Under the pieces are notes generated by a model, which did no database searches, was not told where the DNA came from, and was given only the letters and a program-made list of their open reading frames with translations. Source: Selenomonadaceae bacterium (GTDB lineage Bacteria; Bacillota; Negativicutes; Selenomonadales; Selenomonadaceae). From it: 58,977 nt of DNA. The stretch is taken from contig JAFRSO010000080.1 in NCBI GenBank assembly GCA_017427545.1, forward strand, positions 1 through 58,977. The letters run 5' to 3'. The first letter of the stretch is position 1, and each line of letters opens with the position of its first letter. The position numbers were made by a program, and so were the translations under genes. Of the stretch, positions 16,067-25,924 are shown piece after piece.

Positions 16067-16140
16067 TTCAATTAGGAATGAGGAATTAGGAATGAGGAAT
16101 GATTTTTCAATTCCTAATTCCTAACTCCTAATTCCTAATT
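16062..16140 (+). repeat. Heptad inverted-repeat array between carA and the phosphatase
   Basis: AATTAGGAATGAGG units (16070-16100), a short T-rich loop, then AATTCCTAATTCCTAA units (16110-16140). The arms can pair as a long imperfect hairpin. Confidence 0.85.
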
Positions 16141-16157
16141 AAAAAAAGGTGATTGAT

Positions 16158-17432
16158 ATGTTGAAAAAATTTTTTGCGATAGTCGCGATTATCCTCGTGG
16201 CTAATGTCGTACCGGTTCAAGCTGCGCGCTCCGCCGATTTTCACGACAAATACAATCTGACGGGCATGGTCGTTTTGAGCCGTCACAATATCCGCGCCCC
16301 GCTCGTCGATAAAAATTCTGCCATCTCGAAAGTCACGCCGCATAAATGGATTAAGTGGACTTCCGCGCCCAGTGAACTTTCTATGCGTGGCGGTGAAGAG
16401 GAAACGATTATGGGGCAATATTTCCGCAAGTGGCTCGTCAGTGAAAATTTGATTACTGAAAATTATTTGCCCGCTGAAGGTGAAGTTCGTTTTTATGCAA
16501 ACTCCAGGCAACGTACCGTCGCGACTGCTCAATTTTTCTCAAGCGGTATGCTTCCCGTTGCCAATGTCCGTATCGAACGCAAATACCCCACGTTGGACAC
16601 GCGCGACCCCGTCTTCAAGCCGAAATTGACTTTCGTTAATGATAAATTCGTCACGCTGGCCAATGCGCAGATTAAAGCACTTTACGGCGACAAAACTCCG
16701 AAAGATTCTTATCGGCTGCTCGAAAAAGTTCTTGACTTCAAAGACTCCGAGATTGCCAAATCCGAAGGGCTTAAACATTTCCGCGACGAGGATTTTGAAG
16801 TAATTTTTAAACTCGGCGATGAACCCGTCACTACGGGAACGTTGAAACTTGCCAATCAAGCTGCCGACGCTTTGTCCCTCCAATACTACGAGGAGGACGA
16901 TCCCGTTAAAGCTACCTTCGGGCACAAATTGAGTGCCGGCGATTGGCAAAAAATTTCGGCCATCAAAGATTTTTACAACGATGTGCTTTTCACCGCGCCG
17001 ATGGTCGCCGTCAACATTGCTCATCCGCTCCTGCAAGTCATGAACGATGAACTTTCCCTAGACAGAAAATTTACATTCCTCTGCGGTCACGACTCGAATA
17101 TTGCAAGCATTTTGGCGGCTCTCGAAGTTGAGGATTATTTACTGCCGCAAACTATTGAAAGGAAAACTCCTATCGGCGTGAAATTCGTCATTGAAAAATG
17201 GCGCGGCAATGATGGTGTCGACTACGCCGCAACGAGTTTGGTTTATGCAAGTACGGAGCAGTTGCGCAATAAAACTACGCTGACTTTGGAAAATCCGCCG
17301 ATGATTTATCCGATTCGGTTCAAAGGTCTCACTCAAAATGCCGACGGTTTATATCGCCTTGAAGATTTGCAGCAACGTTTTCAGCAGGCAATCAACGTTT
17401 ACGACAATTTGCCAACGAGCGAAGCCGCTTAG
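16158..17432 (+). CDS. Exported histidine acid phosphatase (branch 2)
   Basis: A periplasmic phosphomonoesterase of the AppA/Agp (phytase/glucose-1-phosphatase) type. A Sec signal peptide covers residues 1-22 (MLKKFFAIVAIILVANVVPV, cleaved after VQA). The RHxxRxP motif is LSRHNIRAP (about 38-46), where His is the phosphorylated residue. The proton-donor motif HD is in CGHDSNIA (about 313-320). It is 424 residues, within the family range. ATG 16158 is favoured over the GTG 9 nt upstream. The gene interrupts carA-carB and is bracketed by repeat arrays, which suggests a later insertion. Confidence 0.88.
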   Translation: MLKKFFAIVAIILVANVVPVQAARSADFHDKYNLTGMVVLSRHNIRAPLVDKNSAISKVTPHKWIKWTSAPSELSMRGGEEETIMGQYFRKWLVSENLITENYLPAEGEVRFYANSRQRTVATAQFFSSGMLPVANVRIERKYPTLDTRDPVFKPKLTFVNDKFVTLANAQIKALYGDKTPKDSYRLLEKVLDFKDSEIAKSEGLKHFRDEDFEVIFKLGDEPVTTGTLKLANQAADALSLQYYEEDDPVKATFGHKLSAGDWQKISAIKDFYNDVLFTAPMVAVNIAHPLLQVMNDELSLDRKFTFLCGHDSNIASILAALEVEDYLLPQTIERKTPIGVKFVIEKWRGNDGVDYAATSLVYASTEQLRNKTTLTLENPPMIYPIRFKGLTQNADGLYRLEDLQQRFQQAINVYDNLPTSEAA

Positions 17433-17518
17433 CAGGTTATTAGGTTATTAGGTTATTAGGTTATTAGGGAATTAGAACTATTGACCTATTAACCTGTTTC
17501 CCTAATTCCCTAATTGAC
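17433..17518 (+). repeat. Heptad/octad inverted-repeat array upstream of carB
   Basis: Four direct copies of GGTTATTA are followed by TGACCTATTAACCTG and TTCCCTAATTCCCTAATT, the opposite-strand form. Arms flank a central loop near 17470. Confidence 0.85.
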
Positions 17519-17534
17519 AGAAGGGAGCAATTTT

Positions 17535-20500
17535 ATGCCTAAGAAAAAAAATCTCAATAAAATAATCGTCATCGGTTCGGGGCCGATAGTCATAGGTCAG
17601 GCGGCAGAATTCGATTACGCCGGCTCGCAAGCTTGTCGTTCACTCAAGGAAGAGGGCTTGGAAGTCGTCCTGGTCAATTCAAATCCCGCAACGATAATGA
17701 CGGACGTGAACATTGCCGACCGCGTTTACATTGAGCCGCTGACTGTCGACTTTTTGACGGCGATAATTGAAAAGGAACGTCCCGACGGTTTACTTGCGAC
17801 GTTGGGCGGACAGGCAGGTTTGAATTTGGCAGTTCAGCTGGCGGAAAGTGGTGCCCTTGAAAAATACAACGTCGAGCTTTTGGGAACGTCGATTGAGGCG
17901 ATTAAAAAAGCTGAAGACCGCGAACTTTTCAAGGAGACAATGGAACGTATCGGCGAGCCAATTCCGGAATCAACAATCGTTGAGGACATTCACGGCGCGA
18001 TTGATTTTGCAAACCAAATCGGTTATCCGCTGATTGTTCGACCGGCTTACACACTCGGCGGCACGGGCGGCGGTATCGTCAACAATGAGGAAGAGCTTAT
18101 CGAGACGACTCTGCGCGGGCTGAAATATTCGATGATTGGTCAAGTGCTGATTGAACGTTCAATCGCCGGCTGGAAAGAAATTGAGTATGAAGTCATGCGC
18201 GACGGCAACGACACTTGCATAACGATTTGCAGCATGGAAAATTTCGATCCTGTCGGAGTGCATACGGGAGATTCAATCGTCGTCGCCCCAACTCAAACTT
18301 TAACCGACCATGAAGGGCAACTCCTGCGTTCGGCAAGTTTGAAAATTATTCGCGCCTTGGAGATTGAGGGCGGCTGCAATATTCAATTCGCGCTTGATCC
18401 GAAGAGTCAAAATTATTACGTCATCGAAGTTAATCCGCGCGTCAGTCGTTCAAGTGCGTTGGCGTCGAAGGCGACCGGTTATCCCATTGCAAAAGTCAGC
18501 GTCAAAATTGCAATCGGCTACACGCTTGATGAAATTGTCAACGCCGTCACGAAAACTACGAAGGCTTGCTTTGAACCGGCCGTTGATTATATCGTCGTGA
18601 AATTCCCGCGCTGGCCGTTCGATAAATTTGTTTATGCCGACACGACACTTGGTACGCAGATGAAAGCTACCGGCGAAGTCATGAGTTTGGACAGAACTTT
18701 TGAGGGCGCGATTTTAAAGGCCGTCCGCAGTCTTGAAATCGGCGTCAATCGTCTGCATATGGACAAAATGGATTCTTGGGACGACGACAGAATCAAGAAA
18801 CGTTTGAGCCGCATTGATGACGAAAGACTTTTCCTTATCGCCGAGGCCTTGCGCAGAAATATTGTCACGACCGATGAAATTGCCGACATTACAAAAATCG
18901 ATCGCTGGTTTATCGACAAGATTAAAAATATCACCGATATGGAAGTCCGCTTGCAAAAGGGTGAACTCAATGCAAAAACTCTTCGTGAGGCAAAACTTTT
19001 GGGGCTGGCGGATAAATCAATCGCCGAACTTACCGGCGCGAATATTAATGAAGTCCGCGACATGCGCAAGCAGTTTAAAATTCTGCCAGTGTATAAAATG
19101 GTTGACACTTGCGCGGCGGAATTTGAAGCGGCGACGCCTTACTACTACTCAACTTATCGCGGCGAGGTTGATGAGGTTGAAGTCAGCGACAAGCATAAAA
19201 TTATAGTTTTAGGTTCCGGGCCGATCAGAATTGGTCAGGGCGTCGAGTTCGATTATTGCTCCGTACATTCTGTTTGGGCACTGCGTGAGGCGGGCATTGA
19301 GGCGATTATCATCAACAACAATCCCGAAACCGTTTCGACGGACTTTGACATTTCCGACAAACTTTATTTCGAGCCGCTCACGACTGAAGACGTCCTTAAC
19401 ATCGTCGACAAGGAAAAGCCTGACGGCGTTATAGTTCAATTCGGCGGACAGACTGCGATTAATCTTGCGGCATCTTTGGCGGAGGCGGGCGTTAAAATTT
19501 TCGGCACGAGCGTTGACAATATCGACCGCGCAGAAGATCGCGAACGCTTCGACGAAATGTTGACTGAATTAAATATCCCGCGTCCGAAGGGAATCAGCGT
19601 TACCAATCTTGACGACGCGATAACCGGTGCTTCAAATATCGGCTATCCCGTCATGGTTCGTCCGAGTTATGTACTTGGCGGCCGAGCAATGGAAATTGTC
19701 TACAATGAGGAAGAACTCCGCGATTATATGAGCCGCGCAGTTAAAGTCACGCCCGACCACCCTGTTTTGGTTGACAGGTACATGCAGGGCACGGAGGTTG
19801 AGGTTGACGCGATAAGTGACGGCATCGACGTGGTTATCCCCGGCATTATGGAACACGTCGAGCGCGCAGGCGTTCACAGCGGCGACAGTATTGCAGTTTA
19901 TCCTCCGCAAACTTTACCGTCAAAAGTCATCTACACAATCACCGACTACACAAAACGCCTTGCCCTTGCTCTCAAAGTCAAAGGTCTGCTCAACATTCAA
20001 TACATCGTGGCGGACGGAAAAGTTTCAGTTATCGAAGTCAATCCGCGTTCAAGCCGAACGGTTCCATTCTTGAGCAAAGTCACCGATATTAAAATGGTCA
20101 ACGTGGCAACGCGTGTAGCTCTCGGCGCGACACTTAAATCTATGGGCTTCTATTCCGGTATGGTTGAGCCGAAACCTTATGTCGCCGTAAAAGCTCCGGT
20201 ATTCTCCTTCGCGAAAATGCAGGACGTCGATATTTCCCTCGGCCCCGAAATGAAATCTACCGGCGAGGTCATGGGCATTGATTATCACTACGCCCGCGCG
20301 CTTTACAAGGCGATAACCGGTGCGGGGATTGTCATTCCGAAAAACGGTTGCATTCTCTTTACCGTTGCCGACAAAGATAAGGAAGAGATGAAACAACTTG
20401 CCCGCGCATTTTCCGAACTGGGCTTTAAGATTGTGGCGACGGAAGGTACTGCCAAGGCTTTGCAGTCAATCGGCATTGACGCGGAAATTGTCGGCAAAGT

Positions 20501-20762
20501 TCATCAGCGCAGCACCGATATTATCCAGATGATTAAACTCGGAAAAATTCACATGGTCATTAATACGCAAGCTCCCGGCAAACACGTTGCAAAGGACGGA
20601 TTCAGGATTCGGCGTGCGACAGTTGAATTGGGCGTGCCATGCTTCACGAGTCTTGACACTGCCTGGGAAGTTATGCGCGTCCTCACTTTCATGCGTGACA
20701 GGAGATTGGTCTACTCGCTGGCGATTCAAGATTACGTCGGCGGCGGTGACGCTTTGGCATGA
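17535..20762 (+). CDS. carB: Carbamoyl-phosphate synthase large subunit
   Basis: CarB makes carbamoyl phosphate from bicarbonate, ammonia and two ATP. At 1075 residues it is full length. The first half (1-550) carries [20 protein letters not shown] and an ATP-grasp domain with TLGGTGGG; the second half repeats this pattern from [20 protein letters not shown] (about 555) with VLGGRAM. The C-terminal ~140 residues are an MGS-like allosteric domain ([15 protein letters not shown] to the end), where UMP or ornithine acts in relatives. GAAGGGA precedes ATG 17535. The last 19 nt recur at 21108-21126. Confidence 0.97.
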   Translation: MPKKKNLNKIIVIGSGPIVIGQAAEFDYAGSQACRSLKEEGLEVVLVNSNPATIMTDVNIADRVYIEPLTVDFLTAIIEKERPDGLLATLGGQAGLNLAVQLAESGALEKYNVELLGTSIEAIKKAEDRELFKETMERIGEPIPESTIVEDIHGAIDFANQIGYPLIVRPAYTLGGTGGGIVNNEEELIETTLRGLKYSMIGQVLIERSIAGWKEIEYEVMRDGNDTCITICSMENFDPVGVHTGDSIVVAPTQTLTDHEGQLLRSASLKIIRALEIEGGCNIQFALDPKSQNYYVIEVNPRVSRSSALASKATGYPIAKVSVKIAIGYTLDEIVNAVTKTTKACFEPAVDYIVVKFPRWPFDKFVYADTTLGTQMKATGEVMSLDRTFEGAILKAVRSLEIGVNRLHMDKMDSWDDDRIKKRLSRIDDERLFLIAEALRRNIVTTDEIADITKIDRWFIDKIKNITDMEVRLQKGELNAKTLREAKLLGLADKSIAELTGANINEVRDMRKQFKILPVYKMVDTCAAEFEAATPYYYSTYRGEVDEVEVSDKHKIIVLGSGPIRIGQGVEFDYCSVHSVWALREAGIEAIIINNNPETVSTDFDISDKLYFEPLTTEDVLNIVDKEKPDGVIVQFGGQTAINLAASLAEAGVKIFGTSVDNIDRAEDRERFDEMLTELNIPRPKGISVTNLDDAITGASNIGYPVMVRPSYVLGGRAMEIVYNEEELRDYMSRAVKVTPDHPVLVDRYMQGTEVEVDAISDGIDVVIPGIMEHVERAGVHSGDSIAVYPPQTLPSKVIYTITDYTKRLALALKVKGLLNIQYIVADGKVSVIEVNPRSSRTVPFLSKVTDIKMVNVATRVALGATLKSMGFYSGMVEPKPYVAVKAPVFSFAKMQDVDISLGPEMKSTGEVMGIDYHYARALYKAITGAGIVIPKNGCILFTVADKDKEEMKQLARAFSELGFKIVATEGTAKALQSIGIDAEIVGKVHQRSTDIIQMIKLGKIHMVINTQAPGKHVAKDGFRIRRATVELGVPCFTSLDTAWEVMRVLTFMRDRRLVYSLAIQDYVGGGDALA

Positions 20763-20764
20763 GA

Positions 20765-20820
20765 TTTAAATCCACTTTCTATTCCCTACTTTCTACTTTC
20801 TAAACCTCGCAGGGGCGTTA
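20765..20820 (+). repeat. Repeat scar between carB and the toxin remnant
   Basis: A pyrimidine heptad array (CTTTCTATTCCCTACTTTC) is followed by CCTCGCAGGGGCGTTA, a module of the dispersed mosaic element also found at 39959-39974. The toxin remnant begins directly after it. Confidence 0.7.
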
Positions 20821-20823
20821 AAA

Positions 20824-20940
20824 GAACTTTTTGTCGTCTACACTGACCGTGAGGATAGAACAAGAATTATTTCTGCGCGGAAAGCCGATAAATCAGAAAG
20901 GAGGAGTTACTATGGCGACGGTTACTTATATTTTGCGTAA
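20824..20940 (+). pseudogene. C-terminal remnant of a BrnT-type toxin
   Basis: This frame encodes ELFVVYTDREDRTRIISARK and ends ...SERRSYYGDGYLYFA, closely matching the C-terminus of the intact toxin gene at 21123 (VLFVVYTERGEAARIIMARE...). The 5' two thirds are missing and replaced by repeat sequence. The stop overlaps the antitoxin-like start at 20912, exactly as in the intact pair. Confidence 0.85.
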
Positions 20941-21103
20941 AGGTCAACCTTTAACGGAAGAACAAAAAGCTGAACTGGAAGCATTGAAAAAAATGAGTGA
21001 CGAGGACATCATCTATGACGAAGATTGTCCGAAACTTACAGACGAACAGTTGAAAAAATTTCGGCGCGTGAATCCCCGTCGCAAAGATAAGGCGGTCGGC
21101 TGA
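20912..21103 (+). CDS. Antitoxin-like small protein, copy 1
   Basis: A 63-residue acidic/charged protein beginning MATVTYILRKGQPLT. The start at 20912 has AAAGGAGG upstream; an in-frame ATG/TTG farther upstream lies in the toxin remnant. Its last 14 residues (FRRVNPRRKDKAVG) are identical to those of the second copy at 21409, and the nucleotides match there too. It resembles BrnA-type partners only in the EELTDEELKEF-like stretch and lacks an obvious ribbon-helix-helix domain. As its own toxin is broken, it may be a relic or a spare neutraliser. Confidence 0.65.
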   Translation: MATVTYILRKGQPLTEEQKAELEALKKMSDEDIIYDEDCPKLTDEQLKKFRRVNPRRKDKAVG

Positions 21104-21107
21104 ATTG

Positions 21108-21126
21108 CGGTGACGCTTTGGCATGA
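21108..21126 (+). repeat. Second copy of the carB 3' end
   Basis: GGTGACGCTTTGGCATGAG is identical to the last nt of carB including its stop region (20744-20762/3). Here the embedded ATG is the toxin start. This is a duplication junction. Confidence 0.85.
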
Positions 21127-21434
21127 GTACAGTTACAAAAGAAATTGATGGTCTTCTTGTCGAATGGGATAATAAAAAAGCCACTATCAATAAACAAAAA
21201 CACGGAGTCTGTTTTGAAGACGCAGCGTTGGTTTTTACTGATGAAAATCGCATTGAGCGTCGTGACCAAAAGCATTCGCAAGATGAAGTTCGTTGGCAGG
21301 TTATCGGAATGGTAGAAAATGTACTTTTTGTCGTTTATACTGAACGTGGCGAAGCGGCAAGAATAATTATGGCGCGCGAGGCGTCACCTAAAGAAAGGAG
21401 AGAATATTATGATTGTGCAACGAGTTATTTATAA
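21123..21434 (+). CDS. BrnT-family ribonuclease toxin
   Basis: BrnT toxins are RelE-fold ribonucleases that block translation until bound by their antitoxin. The 103-residue protein shows the family pattern: VEWDNKKATINKQKHGVCFE, AALVFTDENRIERRD, LFVVYTERGEAARIIMAREA and ERREYYD. The start ATG sits in a copied fragment of the carB end. The stop overlaps the downstream antitoxin-like gene by 26 nt, which supports translational coupling. Toxin-first order is standard for brnTA. The host target is not shown by sequence. Confidence 0.88.
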   Translation: MSTVTKEIDGLLVEWDNKKATINKQKHGVCFEDAALVFTDENRIERRDQKHSQDEVRWQVIGMVENVLFVVYTERGEAARIIMAREASPKERREYYDCATSYL

Positions 21435-21594
21435 GGGACAGAAACCGACTCCCGAACAAATTGAAAGACTTCGTGCCCTTAAAGCTGAAAATCGTCCGAT
21501 TGTCTATGATGATGAATTTCCCGAACTCACCGACGAAGAGTTGAAAGAATTTCGGCGCGTGAATCCCCGTCGCAAAGATAAGGCGGTCGGCTGA
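21409..21594 (+). CDS. Antitoxin-like small protein, copy 2
   Basis: A 61-residue partner of the toxin at 21123, whose 3' end it overlaps; GAAAGGAG precedes its ATG. It begins MIVQRVIYKGQKPTPEQIE and ends FRRVNPRRKDKAVG, identical to copy 1. The N-terminal part differs more (IVYDDEFPELTDEELKEF versus IIYDEDCPKLTDEQLKKF). BrnA proteins usually carry a C-terminal DNA-binding domain, which is missing here, so self-repression by this protein alone is doubtful. Confidence 0.7.
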   Translation: MIVQRVIYKGQKPTPEQIERLRALKAENRPIVYDDEFPELTDEELKEFRRVNPRRKDKAVG

Positions 21595-21626
21595 ATAGCA
21601 GTTATTTATATTGCTTAAAAATTTTT

Positions 21627-21657
21627 AACTCCACCAAACGCGGCGGAGTTTTTTTTG
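21627..21657 (+). terminator. Terminator of the toxin/antitoxin unit
   Basis: ACTCCACC-aaacgc-GGCGGAGT hairpin followed by eight T. Confidence 0.85.
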
Positions 21658-21668
21658 AAACCGAAAAG

Positions 21669-21698
21669 CCCTCGTGTGAGCAGCACGAGGACTTTTTC
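21669..21698. terminator. Second hairpin, probable terminator for the ybbR side
   Basis: CCTCGTG-tgagcag-CACGAGG with ACTTTTTC to the right and, read on minus, GCTTTTCGG. It lies between the convergent toxin/antitoxin and ybbR units; the rest of 21700-21818 shows no gene. Confidence 0.65.
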
Positions 21699-21818
21699 AA
21701 GCGTATGTGTGTTTTTATATTTTAGGAGAGCTTTAACGAAAGCCTGAACGTAGTATAGCACGCGTGATAATAATTATCAAGTGGTTTCGGAAAATTTTTT
21801 GAGAAAATTTTTCAGCGA

Positions 21819-22760
21819 CTAATTCGTGTCACGCATAACGGGTTTGCGAACGACTTCGGCGGAAACTGTGACCTCGTTGGATTTAACCGTTACGCCGTCG
21901 GGCACTTCCAATCGCAACGTGGCTTTGAAAACGCGCTGCCCTGTCTGAACCGTGAAAGGCACCGTCCGCAACGTGACGATTGAATTTATCACAGGCTCCG
22001 AACCGGTGATTTCCATTTGCGCCGGCTCCACGGTAATTTTCGTAAGCTCCCAACCGTCAACCGCGCTCAATTCCGGTACAATGGGAACAATCCGCCGCTT
22101 AACTCCGCTCTCAATGTCAATGGCAACGGTGATGACACTCGGCACAACTCGCACGCGGCTGACGACGTTACCTTTGGCGTCGATAGCTTTCATCGGGATT
22201 TGCTGTTCAAAACTCGACGTGTTGCCGTTCAAATTCAATGTGCCGACGACTTTTGCCGCCTGCTCAACAAAACTTTTCGGGCCGACGACTGTCACAAATT
22301 CCATTGATTTTTGAATGTCTTTAACTGCCGCGTCTTGAGCAACTGCGCCCGCCGTTACAAGTTCAATCGGCATTTGCTGTTCTTGCATCGGGTCGAGTTT
22401 CACTTTGATTATCGACGGTTGAGTTTCCACCAACTCAAAACCTTGCGGCATGATGACTTGCGGGGAAATTTGATGCTCGCCCTCGGCAAGACCTTCAAGA
22501 TTTGCGTAAACGCGGAAGGCGTTGGCGTCGTATTTTATGAAATTTGAGCGGGGTGCACGCGCGTCGACGGTTACAGTTTTGTCGTCGTAAAGGGCAATGA
22601 ATTCATACGGTGCATTTGAAATCGTGACCGGCACCGTGTAAGAGCCTTCAATCTCCGGATCTTGGTCGGCCATGACGAAAACCCACATGCAGAACGCCGC
22701 TATCAACGCGATTAATTTTTTTAGAAAGTTGCGGCTGAAAAGATTTATTACTCGCTTCAT
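21819..22760 (-). CDS. cdaR: YbbR-domain protein (CdaR), regulator of diadenylate cyclase
   Basis: CdaR binds CdaA and modulates c-di-AMP synthesis from the outer face of the membrane. The 313-residue protein has an N-terminal membrane anchor (about residues 11-28, LKKLIALIAAFCMWVFVMA) and three to four YbbR repeats, seen as recurring PVTISNAP, VKLDP, AVDIESG-like strands. ATG 22760 has GGAGGGA upstream and overlaps the cdaA stop as ATGA, so the genes are coupled. glmM, the usual third gene, is not adjacent. Confidence 0.92.
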   Translation of the reverse strand: MKRVINLFSRNFLKKLIALIAAFCMWVFVMADQDPEIEGSYTVPVTISNAPYEFIALYDDKTVTVDARAPRSNFIKYDANAFRVYANLEGLAEGEHQISPQVIMPQGFELVETQPSIIKVKLDPMQEQQMPIELVTAGAVAQDAAVKDIQKSMEFVTVVGPKSFVEQAAKVVGTLNLNGNTSSFEQQIPMKAIDAKGNVVSRVRVVPSVITVAIDIESGVKRRIVPIVPELSAVDGWELTKITVEPAQMEITGSEPVINSIVTLRTVPFTVQTGQRVFKATLRLEVPDGVTVKSNEVTVSAEVVRKPVMRDTN

Positions 22761-23605
22761 TTTTCGTCCCTCCATTTGGAAAGGAATTTGTCGAAAAATT
22801 TATCTTCCTTTTGGACGAAGGCAGGTCGAATTTTTGCCGCCAATGTCTGTTCGTCGAAATGCCGCATCAATCGTCCGCCCTCGGCAACAGAAATTGTACC
22901 CGTCTCCTCGCTGACGACGATAATCAACGCGTCGCACTGTTCGGATAGTCCGATTGCCGCCCTGTGACGTGTCCCCAACTCCGTTGAAAGTTTCGTATTC
23001 TCCGTGAGTGGCAAGACACATGCCGCTGAAATTAATCTGTTCCCGCGAATTATCGCCGCGCCGTCATGCAGGGGCGTGTTCACGATGAAGACGTTCAACA
23101 AAAATTCCGTCGAAATTATTCCGTCGATATGAATGCCGGTGTAGCTGATGTCGTTCAATTTCATTTCGCGTTCAATGACCATAAGTGCGCCCGTCTTAGT
23201 TTGTGAAAGTTTCTTTGCCGTCTTAACGAGTTCGTCGACGACCGAATCAGCTTCTTTCCTGTCGATTGTTGACGCGTGAGTAAAAAATTTTCCCTGCCCC
23301 AAACGCTCAAGTGCTCGCCGCAATTCCGGTTGAAATAAAATCGGCAACGCTATCAACAACCACTCCGAACTTTTTTGCAACAGCCATGTCATGACGTGCA
23401 AGTTCAGCCAGCCGCAAATTATCGTAAGGAAAATTATTACCATCAGCCCTTTGACAAGCGTAATGGCGCGGGTGTCTTGAATCATCAGGTATGACTTGTA
23501 AAGAATCATTGCGACGATTATTATGTCAAAAATGTCCAGCGGCGTCATCGTCAAGACCAGGTCGCGGACTCTCGAAGCGATTTCAAAATCTAATGGCACA
23601 GGCAA
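22757..23605 (-). CDS. cdaA: Diadenylate cyclase CdaA
   Basis: It makes the second messenger c-di-AMP from two ATP at the membrane, controlling potassium/osmolyte balance and wall homeostasis. It is 282 residues. Three transmembrane helices span about residues 23-90. The DAC domain carries the catalytic DGA (181-183, in TPLHDGAAI) and RHR (213-215, in GTRHRAAIG). Normal length and intact motifs. The stop overlaps the ybbR start. Confidence 0.96.
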   Translation of the reverse strand: MPVPLDFEIASRVRDLVLTMTPLDIFDIIIVAMILYKSYLMIQDTRAITLVKGLMVIIFLTIICGWLNLHVMTWLLQKSSEWLLIALPILFQPELRRALERLGQGKFFTHASTIDRKEADSVVDELVKTAKKLSQTKTGALMVIEREMKLNDISYTGIHIDGIISTEFLLNVFIVNTPLHDGAAIIRGNRLISAACVLPLTENTKLSTELGTRHRAAIGLSEQCDALIIVVSEETGTISVAEGGRLMRHFDEQTLAAKIRPAFVQKEDKFFDKFLSKWRDEK

Positions 23606-23611
23606 GCCTCC

Positions 23612-24571
23612 TTAAAGCGAATTGTAAATTTCATCAAAATTTTTCAAGTTCCGATACATGCGCAGGAACGCCCCTTGCATTTCGGATTCAGTCATATTTT
23701 TCGGGAAGTCGTAAGCCTCCATGACTGCGCGATCGTTAGCCTCGTGAGCACGCCGCAAATCTTTCGGCATAATCAACGGGTCGTAGAGGTCGGCATAACT
23801 CGCGTCGGGATAATTTCTGCGCGCCGCCAAAATCATTGCCGCTGTAATTTCAACTTCACGATTGAACGGCGGCCACGGAAAATTATTATACACAATGTCC
23901 GCCGAATATCGATAATCACTCTTCAACCGCCCGCAAGTCATACGCATCCAAACCATGTGCGGAAAACTCGTCAACACTCCGAAATGCCAAAATTTTGCGT
24001 CGGGAATTGAAAACGCCAAATTGCTGACGATTGTATTAACGTCCATATAGCCAATCGGAATATATTCGCGGCGTCCAGAACTCACACTCGGCACTAAAAG
24101 ATAATTGGTCTTAGGTTGAGCAATTTGATAAAACAGCCACGGCGTATCGGCTAATTTTCTTGTGGTAGCAGATTTGCTTTTAAGTCGATGTTCACGAACT
24201 TTTTCGACGCGCTGATAAACCAATTTCATTTTGCGAAGTTCATTGGGCGGACAATCGACAAGCCATAAGCAATAGCGCGGCAGTTTTCGGATAAATTCTC
24301 GTGCTCCAACATAAGGTCTAATATATTTTTTAGCGGCAGGTTCACGCGCAATGAAGTCGTCATAATCTTCCGCCTCGATAATCAAGTTGCCGCCGTCATT
24401 AGGCATACTCCCAAAAAATATTTCGGGCACGGTATAAATCGCGTCATAAAGCCAGCGTACATAAGTACCCTTGCCGGTCCTGGCGAAGTAGTTAGGGTAA
24501 TCGTTGCAGTAAAAATCGCTGACATCAGCTTCAACGTAGCCGGTTAAATTTTCGTCGTAAAGCTTAACCAT
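23612..24571 (-). pseudogene. C-terminal target-recognition part of an MmeI-like DNA methyltransferase
   Basis: The 319-residue frame matches only the C-terminal region of MmeI/YeeA-like class I adenine methyltransferases: FFGSMPNDGGNLII, KKYIRPYVGAREFI, YCLWLVDCPPNELRKM, PSVSSGRREYIPIGY, CGRLKSDYRYS and VYNNFPWPPF. The SAM-binding and NPPY catalytic parts, which should lie upstream, are missing; the sequence before the frame is AT-rich and contains a terminator. ATG 24571 has a weak GGTGATT site. It is likely a relic of a lost restriction-modification gene; a free specificity fragment is a less likely alternative. Confidence 0.75.
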
Positions 24572-24642
24572 TTGAATCACCGCGTTAAATATACTACAAA
24601 ATATTTTCAGATTCAATCAAATTTTTTTTTACACACAAAAAA

Positions 24643-24672
24643 TCCCCCGCGCATTTGCGGAGGAAAATTTTT
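24643..24672 (-). terminator. Terminator of msrAB
   Basis: CCCCCGC-gcattt-GCGGAGG hairpin; on minus it is followed by GATTTTTTTG. Almost the same hairpin recurs at 42429-42462. Confidence 0.8.
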
Positions 24673-24678
24673 GCCAAA

Positions 24679-25812
24679 TCATTTAACCAGGTCGAGCCAT
24701 TCGCCGTAACCTTCAGCAGTCATTTTTTCGCGAGGAATAAAACGCAATGCCGCGCTGTTAATGCAATATCGCAAGCCGCCCTTATCCTTGGGGCCGTCGT
24801 CAAATACGTGACCCAAATGAGCACCGCTGGCCTTTGCACGAACTTCGACGCGTTCAATGCCGAAGGACATATCTTTTCGTTCAACGAGATAACTTTCGTC
24901 AACGGGCTTTGAAAATGCCGGCCAGCCGCAACCCGAATCAAATTTATCGGTCGAGGAAAAGAGCGGTTGACCATTCGTCACGTCAACATAAAGTCCCATG
25001 CGCGTTTCGTCATTGTATTCATTTTTGTAAGGCGGCTCGGTGGCAGCCTCTTGAGTGACGGCGCGTTGAAGGTCGCTAAGGTCTTCCAAAACTTCCTTGC
25101 TTGGTTTACCGTAAACTTTGTTGCGAGAAAAATTTTTGTCCGGAAACTCGGCAGCAGCTTTAGCCTTCGCCTGCTCATCAATCATCGCCCGCGATATGTG
25201 GCAATAGCCGTTCGGATTTTTAATCAGATATTCTTGATGCTCCTCTTCGGCGCGATAAAAATTTTTAATCGGCGCACATTCGATGGCAATGGCATTGAAG
25301 AAACTGCCCTGCAAATCTTTCAAGGACTCCCTGATAATCGGCTCGTCAGCGGGATTGCTGAAATAAATGCCCGTGCGATATTGAATGCCTGTATCATTGC
25401 CCTGATGATTGATTAGCGTCGGATCAATCGATTTGTAATAAATGCTCAAAATTTTTTGCAAGGACGTAGCTCTGGTGTCGTAAATGACGTGCGCGGATTC
25501 GGCATGACCGGAACCTTTGCAGACTTCGCGATATTTTGGATTACGCGTCGTGCCGTTGGAGTAGCCGACTTCAACGCTTGTGACGCCGGGGACATTGCGC
25601 ATTAAAAATTCCGTGCCCCAAAAACATCCGCCCGCCAAATAAATTTCTGCCTCTTCAGCGGCAACTTGATTTTGTTGGATAATTTCTTCGGGCAATGGCG
25701 CGGTTGAAAGTTTCGACGCCGAAATATTTTTTGGTGACGCGGCAAGATACGTTCCGATTACGATTGCCACTGCCACCGCCAATACACTCATGATGATTTT
25801 CCCCCTCGACAT
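24679..25812 (-). CDS. msrAB: Membrane-anchored methionine sulfoxide reductase MsrAB
   Basis: A fused repair enzyme for both S- and R-sulfoxides of methionine. Residues 6-24 form a signal/anchor ([20 protein letters not shown]), so it works in the periplasm. MsrA follows, with the catalytic Cys in GGCFWGTEF (about 63), ALYRTGIYF-like [10 protein letters not shown] and [14 protein letters not shown]. MsrB is C-terminal, with SGCGWPAF and the catalytic Cys in [11 protein letters not shown] (about 357). The start at 25812 is favoured because GAAAGGGGA lies just upstream of it. It probably repairs envelope proteins; its electron donor is not in the window. Confidence 0.94.
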   Translation of the reverse strand: MSRGKIIMSVLAVAVAIVIGTYLAASPKNISASKLSTAPLPEEIIQQNQVAAEEAEIYLAGGCFWGTEFLMRNVPGVTSVEVGYSNGTTRNPKYREVCKGSGHAESAHVIYDTRATSLQKILSIYYKSIDPTLINHQGNDTGIQYRTGIYFSNPADEPIIRESLKDLQGSFFNAIAIECAPIKNFYRAEEEHQEYLIKNPNGYCHISRAMIDEQAKAKAAAEFPDKNFSRNKVYGKPSKEVLEDLSDLQRAVTQEAATEPPYKNEYNDETRMGLYVDVTNGQPLFSSTDKFDSGCGWPAFSKPVDESYLVERKDMSFGIERVEVRAKASGAHLGHVFDDGPKDKGGLRYCINSAALRFIPREKMTAEGYGEWLDLVK

Positions 25813-25845
25813 AAACATTCCCCTTTCCGCCATAAACATAATAAG

Positions 25846-25882
25846 CCCTTCACCTTTCGCGAAGAGCTTAAAAAAATTTTTT
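25846..25882. terminator. Hairpin in the msrAB leader
   Basis: AAGCCCTTC-acctttcgc-GAAGAGCTT with AAAAAAATTTTTTT. It could stop minus-strand transcripts from the tRNA side before msrAB. Confidence 0.6.
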
Positions 25883-25924
25883 TCCGATCTATATTTTCTA
25901 CTCCCTAATTCTATTCCCTAATAA

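Noticed and set aside
24679..25839. Longer MsrAB start at 25839
   Set aside because: The added residues precede the ribosome-binding site GAAAGGGGA; the signal anchor starts better at 25812.
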